Source of the DNA: Flavobacteriaceae bacterium | Lineage (GTDB): Bacteria > Bacteroidota > Bacteroidia > Flavobacteriales > Flavobacteriaceae | DNA: 32,081 nucleotides | Reading direction: 5' to 3' | NCBI GenBank assembly: GCA_027066745.1 | Contig: JAMONB010000297.1 | Span: forward strand, 1 to 32,081 | In this document: in pieces, positions 24,744 to 31,321 of the stretch | Numbering within the stretch: position 1 is the first letter of the stretch | How the letters are laid out: each line of letters starts with the position of its first letter | Position numbers and translations under genes: made by a program | The notes under the pieces: model-generated | Databases searched by the model: none | What the model was told of the DNA's origin: nothing | Seen by the model: the letters and a program-made list of their open reading frames with translations, nothing else

Positions 24744-26576
24744 ATGCTTTACCCAAAAAATAAATTACAAGAAATAGCAGTTTCAATTGATTTGATAATT
24801 GCTGAGATTTCTAAATTTGAGCATAAGTATCAACAACAAATAGATAATGTACACCCTAATTATACTAAAAGTGCTAAGAATTTAGTTCATTATTTAGCCT
24901 TACGGTCATTTAATATTGATGCTTTACAAAAAAGAATAGACGAAATTGGTTTACCAAATTCACCCGAATTTAAAGGCAGTATTTTGTATAGAATACTAAG
25001 TTTTAAAACCATTATTAATAGTTTATTGAAGATTGATTCTTCAGATGATAAAAAAATATTTCTCACTAATAAAGAAGCTAAAAAAATCTTAATAGAAAAT
25101 TTTGTAGCTATTTTTGGTAAGGTAAAAAGGAAAAGAAAAACTGCCATTATGGTTACTCAACCATTAGATGCGGCAAAAGATAAACAATTTGCAAAATCGC
25201 TCTTAGAACTGGGAATGGACTGTGCAAGGATTAATTGTGCACATGATGATGAAATTATTTGGGATAAGATAATTAATAATATTAAGGCGAACAGAAATAG
25301 CTGTAAAATTATGATGGATTTAGGCGGTCCCAAACTAAGGACAGGTAAAATGAAACCTGGTCATAAAGTAATACACATAAAGCCTAAAAGAAATGACCTG
25401 GGTAAAGTAATAGCTCCCGCAAAAATTTGGATTGCACCCTACGGTACTCAACCCAAAAAAGGTGAAGAGGCCGATGCCTTCATTCCGATAAACAAAAAGT
25501 GGCTTCAAAAAACACAAAAAGGCTCCTATATCGCTTTTAAAGATTCACGAGGTAAAAAGCGTAAAATTCATATAGATAGAAAAGAGAACAATGGCCGTTG
25601 GGGCACTTGTAAAAAATCGGCTTTTATTACTGCTGGAACATTGCTAAATGTATTTTTCAAAAAAAAATCAGCCTCTGAAAAACATATTGCTGATAAGTTA
25701 TTACCATTAGAAGAAATTATCTTTTTGACTAAGGGAGATTTATTGAGGCTTGATAAAGAGCCTATTTTAGGAGAACCTGCCGTCTATAGTCAAGAAGGTA
25801 ATATTACTGAAATAGCTCATATTTCCTGCACTTTACCCAAGGTTTTTAATATGGTTAATGAAAAAGAACTAATTTATTTTGATGATGGTAAAATTGAAGG
25901 AACCATCAAAGAAGTTCAATCAGAATATTTAATTATAGAAATTACAGAGACCAAAAGTAAAGGAGGTAAATTAAAAGCCGATAAAGGAATAAATTTACCC
26001 AAAAGTAAATTGAATTTTGACGAATTGACCGATAAAGATAAAAAGGACTTAAAATTTGTTGTAAAAAATGCTGACGTAGTTAATTTTTCATTTATCAATA
26101 ATAAACAAGATGTTGAAAATTTACTCAATGAATTAAAAAAGTTAAATGCTAAGATTGGTATTATTTTAAAAATTGAAACACAAGAAGCCTATAAAAATCT
26201 ACCTAGTATTATATTAAAAGCCATGGAAAATTACCCTGTTGGTGTTATGATAGCTCGAGGTGATTTAGCGATAGAAACTGGGTGGGAAAATTTCGCCGTT
26301 ATCCAAGAAGAAATACTACAGCTTTGTGAAGCTGCCCATTTACCAGATATTTGGGCAACTCAGGTTTTAGAAAATCTGGCAAAAAAAGGCATTCCGACAA
26401 GGGCAGAAATTACTGACGCAGCTATGGCACAAAGAGCAGAATGTGTCATGCTAAACAAAGGGCAATACATAAAAAAAGCTGTTAAAATATTGGATAAAAT
26501 ACTGTGTAAAATGCAGCAAGTTCAAAAGAAAAAAGAAACCCTATTGCCTAAATTGAAATTTAATGAAGCTCTATAA
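24744..26576 (+). CDS. Large pyruvate-kinase-like protein with extra N-terminal domain and enlarged B domain
   Basis: The 610-aa protein has a helical N-terminal region of about 125 residues of unknown function, then a pyruvate-kinase-type TIM barrel. Landmarks are MDCARINCAHDDE (active-site Arg, about 155), MMDLGGPKLRTG (about 190), YFDDGKIEG (about 377), GIILKIETQ (catalytic Lys and metal-binding Glu, about 471), VMIARGDLAIE (Asp ligand, about 502) and IWATQVLENL (Thr, about 537). The final block is IPTRAEITDAAMAQRAECVML. The B domain between about 200 and 377 is expanded and Lys-rich. The Lys of the usual DTKGP motif is Gly here, and the C-terminal allosteric domain is absent. Catalytic residues suggest phosphoenolpyruvate chemistry may remain, but housekeeping glycolysis is unlikely for this form. 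The PycTM gene follows after 30 bp. Confidence 0.75.
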   Translation: MLYPKNKLQEIAVSIDLIIAEISKFEHKYQQQIDNVHPNYTKSAKNLVHYLALRSFNIDALQKRIDEIGLPNSPEFKGSILYRILSFKTIINSLLKIDSSDDKKIFLTNKEAKKILIENFVAIFGKVKRKRKTAIMVTQPLDAAKDKQFAKSLLELGMDCARINCAHDDEIIWDKIINNIKANRNSCKIMMDLGGPKLRTGKMKPGHKVIHIKPKRNDLGKVIAPAKIWIAPYGTQPKKGEEADAFIPINKKWLQKTQKGSYIAFKDSRGKKRKIHIDRKENNGRWGTCKKSAFITAGTLLNVFFKKKSASEKHIADKLLPLEEIIFLTKGDLLRLDKEPILGEPAVYSQEGNITEIAHISCTLPKVFNMVNEKELIYFDDGKIEGTIKEVQSEYLIIEITETKSKGGKLKADKGINLPKSKLNFDELTDKDKKDLKFVVKNADVVNFSFINNKQDVENLLNELKKLNAKIGIILKIETQEAYKNLPSIILKAMENYPVGVMIARGDLAIETGWENFAVIQEEILQLCEAAHLPDIWATQVLENLAKKGIPTRAEITDAAMAQRAECVMLNKGQYIKKAVKILDKILCKMQQVQKKKETLLPKLKFNEAL

Positions 26577-26606
26577 AATAAATACTCTTATTGATTAATT
26601 ATAATT

Positions 26607-27191
26607 ATGGAAAAAGATAAACATACAAATGCTAAAACCAAGTCAAAAAAAGGAAAGCAAGATAAATACGATTCTCGGGGAGTTCAAACATTGTTTAGAA
26701 CACTTTCCCGAAATCATTATAACCTGTTAAAAATGATTGATAATAAAGCAAGAATAGTGCTTACCGTTAACTCTATAATAACTTCGCTCTTATTAGGTAT
26801 CTTATTTTTAGCACCCAAAACTCAGGGGTTTAAAATTGAACTTGGTATCAGAATATTGATTATTTGTAGTATGCTCTCAATGGTTTTTGCCTTATTTAGT
26901 ATGCTTCCACATCGTTATTTTGGCAAAGCTTTTAAAAAAAGTGATTATAAAGGAGTTTTGTATGCCGAAAATTTTTCTTCATTATCCCTAGAAGAATTCA
27001 AAGCTGAATTCAAACGTATTATGGAAAAAGGGCAAACCATCTATGAAGAAATGATAAACGATCTTTACTTTTTGGGTCTGACCATAGCTCGAAAACAAAA
27101 AATCTTACTCCTTTCAGTAGCCATTTTTTTAGTTGGTCTGGTAACGGCAATAATCTATTCATTAGTAAACGGACTCATACCCTTTACATAA
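26607..27191 (+). CDS. PycTM-like (Pycsar effector, ex-DUF5706) membrane protein
   Basis: The 194-aa protein has a Lys-rich cytoplasmic start (MEKDKHTNAKTKSKKGKQDK), then the hallmark PycTM segment TLFRTLSRNHYNLLKMIDNKARIVLTVNSIITSLLLG (about residues 28-66, quoted from two adjacent parts). It continues with TM1, TM2 (RILIICSMLSMVFALFSMLP), a cytoplasmic loop with FSSLSLEEFKAEFKRIM and a last TM helix (LLLSVAIFLVGLVTAIIYSL). In Pycsar immunity such proteins are triggered by cyclic CMP or UMP and damage the inner membrane. Here no PycC cyclase or CD-NTase lies nearby; the neighbours are a PK-like enzyme upstream (30 bp) and an ATP-cone nuclease downstream. The family resemblance is clear, but activation by a cyclic nucleotide in this setting is unproven. 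Confidence 0.75.
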   Translation: MEKDKHTNAKTKSKKGKQDKYDSRGVQTLFRTLSRNHYNLLKMIDNKARIVLTVNSIITSLLLGILFLAPKTQGFKIELGIRILIICSMLSMVFALFSMLPHRYFGKAFKKSDYKGVLYAENFSSLSLEEFKAEFKRIMEKGQTIYEEMINDLYFLGLTIARKQKILLLSVAIFLVGLVTAIIYSLVNGLIPFT

Positions 27192-27411
27192 ATGCTAAAA
27201 ATTAGCTTTAAAGTTAATAATTTGGATGACTTAAATACTTTTAATCTCAATCGATTAAATACAAAACTTACTTTACCATCATCCAAATTTTTTAGAAGCT
27301 ATCGGGTTCTTTGTACAATTCTATCATGCCTTACATTATTATAATATTTATTTTCAAGAAAATTTAGATATTACTCGATTAGGAATTACGACAGAAATAT
27401 TAAAATTTTAA
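27192..27411 (+). pseudogene. Decayed copy of the 3' end of the OMPLA-like gene
   Basis: This stretch matches the last third of the 23758-24654 gene. Frame 1 gives NNLDDLNTFNLNRLNTKLTL against parent YNNLNTFDLDRLNASLTL. After a frame change near 27280 a second frame gives HHPNFLEAIGFFVQFYH and YYNIYFQENLDITRLGI to TTEILKF and TAA. The parent reads YHPKFLEDIGLFVQFYH and YYNIYFQEKLDVIRFGI. The nucleotide match is clear but well below identity, so the duplication is old or came from a diverged paralogue. It begins at the PycTM stop codon and ends 11 bp before the nuclease ATG, leaving the PK-like/PycTM pair between an intact and a broken copy in the same orientation. Confidence 0.85.
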
Positions 27412-27422
27412 AACATAACAAC

Positions 27423-28271
27423 ATGAATGATACTAGTATTTTTATTAAAAAAGCTTCGGGTGAATTAGAACTATTTTCATTTCGAAAGCTAAAAAAATCA
27501 CTTGAAAGGAGTGGAGCATCTGAGGCCATAATTCACTCTATTATAAAAACACTAAGCCCCCAACTTTATGATGGAATTTCCTCTAAAGAGGTTTACAAAA
27601 AAGCCTTTCGTTTATTAAAGAAATCTAATCGTGCCTGTGCTTCAAAATACAGTTTAAAAAGGGCAATTTTTGACTTAGGTCCAACGGGTTATCCTTTTGA
27701 ACGTTTAGTTGGTGCAATATTAAAACAAAAGGGTTATAAAACACAAGTCAGTGTACTTTTACAAGGTCAGTGTGTCACCCATGAAATTGATGTATTGGCA
27801 GAAAAAGAGGGAAACACTTTTACTATAGAGTGTAAGTTTCATTCAAATATTAAAACAGTAAGCAATGTGAAAATTCCTTTGTATATAAATTCTAGATTTT
27901 TAGATGTTCAAAAAAAATGGAATGACAACCCTGATAAAACATCCTTTTTAAAACAAGGATGGATTATAACTAATACTCGATTTACTGAGGATGCTATCCA
28001 TTACGGAAAATGTGCGGGTTTGATTTTATTAAGTTGGAATTATCCAAAAAATAATGGTATTAGTGACAATATAGATCACTATGGGCTTTATCCTATTACA
28101 GCACTAACTTCTCTTACAAAAAATGAAAAAAAACTTCTCATAGAAAATGATATCATTTTAACTCAAGAACTCTTATTGGTTGCTCATAAACTTAAAAAAC
28201 TTCATTTTTCAACAACTAAAATTGAAAAAGTAATTGCTGAAGCTCAAAAATTATGTAATTCATTTTTGTAG
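27423..28271 (+). CDS. ATP-cone domain fused to a PD-(D/E)XK (Mrr-like) nuclease
   Basis: The 282-aa protein starts with an ATP-cone, the (d)ATP-sensing module of ribonucleotide reductases and NrdR. It shows IKKASGELELFSFRKLKKSLERSGAS (about residues 8-33, read in two parts) through ASKYSLKRAIFDLGPTGYPFE at about 80-98. A restriction-endonuclease-like fold follows: ERLVGAILKQKGYKTQV, THEIDVLAEKEGNTFTIECKFH (about 125-145). The Asp of EID and the Glu/Lys of ECK fit the catalytic triad. The C-terminal 80 residues are helical and unassigned. This architecture is seen in Bacteroidota and usually labelled only as ATP-cone or restriction endonuclease. Nucleotide-regulated DNA cleavage is inferred. 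It follows the OMPLA remnant by 11 bp and precedes sufS by 47 bp. Confidence 0.82.
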   Translation: MNDTSIFIKKASGELELFSFRKLKKSLERSGASEAIIHSIIKTLSPQLYDGISSKEVYKKAFRLLKKSNRACASKYSLKRAIFDLGPTGYPFERLVGAILKQKGYKTQVSVLLQGQCVTHEIDVLAEKEGNTFTIECKFHSNIKTVSNVKIPLYINSRFLDVQKKWNDNPDKTSFLKQGWIITNTRFTEDAIHYGKCAGLILLSWNYPKNNGISDNIDHYGLYPITALTSLTKNEKKLLIENDIILTQELLLVAHKLKKLHFSTTKIEKVIAEAQKLCNSFL

Positions 28272-28299
28272 TTTTGTATTTAGCACCGATAATTGTCGG
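28269..28299 (+). promoter_or_regulatory. Candidate sufS promoter -7 box and leader hairpin
   Basis: TAGTTTTG (28269-28276) overlaps the nuclease stop codon and matches TAnnTTTG; no TTG is at the right -33 distance. About ten bases later CCGAT-AATT-GTCGG (28286-28299) can form a 5-bp hairpin with one G-U pair. No T-run follows it on the plus strand, so it is not a standard terminator. It could cap the sufS leader. Confidence 0.3.
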
Positions 28300-28318
28300 C
28301 AGATTCTAAAAAAGAAAC

Positions 28319-29533
28319 ATGTTTGATCTCAAAAAAATAAGAGCCAATTTCCCTATTCTACAACGAGAAGTAAATGGCAAACCTTTAATCTATTTTGACA
28401 ATGCTGCTACTTCACAAACACCTCAAGTAGTTATTGATGCAATTGTTGATTATTATTCAAGTTATAATGCGAACATTCATCGTGGGGTACATACCTTAAG
28501 TCAAGAAGCAACCGATGCTTACGAACAAGCACGTTTGAAAATTCAACAGCATTTTAATGCAAAAAAAGTACACGAAATTATTTTTACTTCAGGCACAACT
28601 CATGGCATTAATTTGGTAGCAACTGGCTTTACGTCTTTATTAAAAAAGGACGATGAAATTATCGTTTCTCTATTAGAGCATCATTCAAACATTGTGCCTT
28701 GGCAAATGCTTTGTGAGCGTACAGGAGCAAAATTGAAAGTAATTCCTATCAATCAAAAAGGAGAATTGTTACTTGATGAATATGATAAATTGCTCTCAAC
28801 TAAAACAAAATTGGTTTTTGTAAATCATGTATCCAATGCCTTAGGCACCATAAACCCTATTAAAGAAATTATAACTAAAGCTCACAACGTAGGTGCTGCT
28901 GTATTAATTGATGGTGCTCAGGCAGCACCACATATTAAAGCAGATGTACAAGCGTTAGATGCCGATTTTTATGTAGTTTCTGCTCATAAAATGTGTGGAC
29001 CAACAGGTGTAGGTATCTTGTACGGAAAAGAAGAATGGCTCAACAAACTCCCTCCTTATCAAGGTGGAGGTGAAATGATAAAAGAAGTGACTTTTGAAAA
29101 AACTACCTATGCCGATTTACCACATAAATTTGAAGCAGGTACACCAAATATTTGTGGTGGTATTGCTTTTGGTGTTGCTTTAGATTATCTAAACGCTATC
29201 GGATTTGATACCATTGCTGCTTACGAAAAGGAACTGTTAGACTTTGCCACACAGCAATTATTGACCATTGATGGAGTGAAAATTTATGGTACTTCAACGC
29301 AAAAAACAGCGGTACTCTCTTTTAATATTGAAGGGTTACATCCGTATGATATCGGTACAATCATAGACAAACTAGGCATTGCAGTACGTACTGGGCACCA
29401 TTGTACTCAACCCATTATGGATTTCTATAACATTCCAGGTACCATACGTGCTTCTTTTTCTTTTTACAATACCAAAGATGAAATTATAACATTTGTTAAA
29501 GCCGTAGAACGGGCTAAAAATATGTTGTTGTAG
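28319..29533 (+). CDS. sufS: Cysteine desulfurase SufS
   Basis: SufS is the PLP-dependent cysteine desulfurase that supplies persulfide sulfur to the SUF scaffold, normally through SufE. The 404-aa protein starts MFDLKKIRANFPILQREVNG and shows the group II features: YFDNAATSQTP, HRGVHTLSQEA, FTSGTTHGINLVA, LLEHHSNIVPWQ. It also has LIDGAQAAPHIKADVQ, the PLP lysine in VVSAHKMCGPTG (about residue 226) and the catalytic Cys in VRTGHHCTQP (about residue 363). Length is standard. The gene is separated from sufABCD by about 17 kb, and no sufE or sufT gene follows within the window. It may use its own promoter within the 47-bp gap. Confidence 0.96.
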   Translation: MFDLKKIRANFPILQREVNGKPLIYFDNAATSQTPQVVIDAIVDYYSSYNANIHRGVHTLSQEATDAYEQARLKIQQHFNAKKVHEIIFTSGTTHGINLVATGFTSLLKKDDEIIVSLLEHHSNIVPWQMLCERTGAKLKVIPINQKGELLLDEYDKLLSTKTKLVFVNHVSNALGTINPIKEIITKAHNVGAAVLIDGAQAAPHIKADVQALDADFYVVSAHKMCGPTGVGILYGKEEWLNKLPPYQGGGEMIKEVTFEKTTYADLPHKFEAGTPNICGGIAFGVALDYLNAIGFDTIAAYEKELLDFATQQLLTIDGVKIYGTSTQKTAVLSFNIEGLHPYDIGTIIDKLGIAVRTGHHCTQPIMDFYNIPGTIRASFSFYNTKDEIITFVKAVERAKNMLL

Positions 29534-29733
29534 GTTAATAGAAGACAAAATACCCCGCACTTTTAGATACAAAATACACGACTTTTTAAAAAAATCACCA
29601 ACCCCTTTTTTTGTTTTTATATTTTTTTCGTACATTACCAAACGTAGGAGACCTTATTACAGGAAGTTATAAGAGAAAATTTTATCGGCAATAAACCCAA
29701 TTTGCTTACATTCATTTTTTGAATGGTAAGTAG
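29534..29733. other. Non-coding stretch after sufS, no clear gene
   Basis: Two hundred AT-rich bases after the sufS stop carry no supportable gene. There are T-runs near 29606-29627, with no GC hairpin before them. A short open frame around 29650-29722 (LLQEVIRENFIGN ending in TGA) could be another fragment of the hydrolase remnant that follows, but it is too short to claim. Confidence 0.4.
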
Positions 29734-30006
29734 AGATACCCTTTTAGAGTTGACGAAGATTGTGGCGAATGGATTTGGACAGAACGCACACGTCATGTAA
29801 CAGTTAATTACCCTAGTGATGGCTTTCTACCCCAATACACTCAAGAACTTGATGTTGTTGCAGGTAATAGATATCATATTATTGGTGCTAACCACTTAGA
29901 GGTAGGTGATATGAGTGCTGGAACTGTAGATGAAACAGCTGTTGAGTTTCGAAAAATTTTTGAAAGAACAGAAGGTGATTTTTTTAGAACAGACGAAAGA
30001 AATTAA
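29734..30006 (+). pseudogene. 3' remnant of an alpha/beta-hydrolase-like gene
   Basis: A 90-codon frame opens after an in-frame TAG at 29731 with no usable start codon at its beginning. It reads RYPFRVDEDCGEWIWTERTR, then VNYPSDGFLPQYTQ, YHIIGANHLEVGDMS and VEFRKIFERTEGDFFRTDERN, ending in TAA. The SDG and GANH segments look like the Asp and His of an alpha/beta-hydrolase C-terminus, so this is probably the tail of a lost esterase- or lipase-like gene; the assignment is tentative. It ends 3 bp before the PQQ-like gene, and its last 30 bases are duplicated at 31277-31306, showing that it belonged to the tandemly copied unit. Confidence 0.6.
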
Positions 30007-30009
30007 AAA

Positions 30010-31269
30010 ATGAAAAATATCCTAATCTTTTTAATACCAATCATCATCCTTACTACTTCTTGTACCAAGGATGATGATACTGCCACTACGCAAACTGATG
30101 AAAATGGTGTAATTACATTATTACCGCATCAATGGAAAAAAACATTGCATGCTGACGGTGCTGTTTCAAACGGACATATTGATTATCCCATTTATTATAA
30201 GGATAATATTGTTATCCCTACCACAAATGGGAAGGATAATAAATTTTTAACCTTGATAAATTCAAATGATGGAGAAACAATTTGGCAATGGAATGATAGT
30301 TATTTACCCTATTCTAGTCAAATCAAAATTTCATACCCTTATCAATACAACAATTTATTAACTTACCAAAAAGGAAGTAAAAGTTATTGTGTTAATTTAG
30401 ATAATGGCACTACACATTGGAAAATACGTAGAGAATCTTCTTTTGATGTTAGAATATATCCAAGTTTTGATAATAATTTTTTTAATTTGGTAGACATCAT
30501 TGATAATAATGGTTATAAAGAACAAACTGCTACAAAAACTGAAATAAATACTGGTAATTTAACTACAGAAGTAATTAGATCCAATTATTCTGGAGAATAT
30601 ATAAACCCTGATAATTTAATTGGAGCAATTACTAATATTATAAAAACACCTAGCAATAGTAATCTTTACGCAATCACTTATGTTGAACCTTCTCCTGGCT
30701 GGGTTGTAAACTCCTATTTAGGCTTATATAATTCAGATACTCAACAATGGGTTTATGAACGTAAATTAATGGCTCCACCAACTGTAAATAGTAGTACTTA
30801 TGAACCAAAGATTTATAACAACAAATTATATGCTTGGGTCGGTAAGAATTTAGTTTGTCATGATTTAGATACTGGAGAGCAATTATGGATAAAGCAATTT
30901 ACACAAGACTTTTTATTTTCAGGTTTTATCATAGAAGATGATAAAATAATTGCCAATAATGAAGACACATATACCTATGCACTAAACCCTAATACTGGTA
31001 GTCAAATTTGGAAAACAAAAACAGCAGGTACTAGTAGTAGAATGAGCTACCTAAATGGCATTGTTTATTTTGTAGGCGGCTCAACACGTAAACTACATGC
31101 TATTGATATCAATACAGGTAAACATGTTTGGAAAATAGACGGTCATAAACTAGATGGTGAAAATTTTAAAACCAATGCCGTTTATGTATTACCAGCTAAA
31201 AATGGTGAAAAAGCTAAAGTTATAGCCTTAACACATTTAAATGCTTATTGTTTTGAGGCATATCAATAA
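30010..31269 (+). CDS. PQQ-like beta-propeller surface lipoprotein, copy 1
   Basis: The 419-aa protein has a lipoprotein signal (LIPIIILTTSC) followed by TKDDD. The Lys-Asp-Asp after Cys resembles the Bacteroidota lipoprotein export signal, so a surface-exposed lipoprotein is likely. The rest is a beta-propeller of PQQ-like repeats with the typical blade endings GETIWQWND, GTTHWKIRR, GEQLWIKQF, GSQIWKTKT and GKHVWKIDG. Such propellers act as scaffolds or ligand-binding platforms; no quinone-binding or dehydrogenase residues are evident. The ATG at 30010 follows the hydrolase remnant by 3 bp. A second, partly identical copy begins 52 bp after its stop. No promoter consensus was seen immediately upstream. 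Confidence 0.85.
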   Translation: MKNILIFLIPIIILTTSCTKDDDTATTQTDENGVITLLPHQWKKTLHADGAVSNGHIDYPIYYKDNIVIPTTNGKDNKFLTLINSNDGETIWQWNDSYLPYSSQIKISYPYQYNNLLTYQKGSKSYCVNLDNGTTHWKIRRESSFDVRIYPSFDNNFFNLVDIIDNNGYKEQTATKTEINTGNLTTEVIRSNYSGEYINPDNLIGAITNIIKTPSNSNLYAITYVEPSPGWVVNSYLGLYNSDTQQWVYERKLMAPPTVNSSTYEPKIYNNKLYAWVGKNLVCHDLDTGEQLWIKQFTQDFLFSGFIIEDDKIIANNEDTYTYALNPNTGSQIWKTKTAGTSSRMSYLNGIVYFVGGSTRKLHAIDINTGKHVWKIDGHKLDGENFKTNAVYVLPAKNGEKAKVIALTHLNAYCFEAYQ

Positions 31270-31276
31270 AAAAAAA

Positions 31277-31318
31277 TGAAAGAACAGAAGGTGATTTTTT
31301 TAGAACTGATAGAAGATA
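31277..31318 (+). repeat. Duplicated hydrolase tail marking the tandem-duplication junction
   Basis: The 30 bases 31277-31306 are identical to 29961-29990, the end of the hydrolase remnant, and encode ERTEGDFFRTD before a stop at 31316-31318. They sit just before the second PQQ-like gene exactly as the remnant sits before the first. The duplicated unit is therefore about 1.31 kb and includes the hydrolase tail plus the propeller gene. Confidence 0.85.
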
Positions 31319-31321
31319 ATT

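Noticed and set aside
27192-27344. Small ORF starting ATG right at the PycTM stop
   Set aside because: It is the first-frame part of the decayed OMPLA-like copy and changes frame relative to the parent halfway, so it is not an independent gene.
24744-28271. Complete Pycsar or CBASS system
   Set aside because: A PycTM-like effector is present but no nucleotide cyclase or CD-NTase can be found in the window, so the classical system cannot be claimed.
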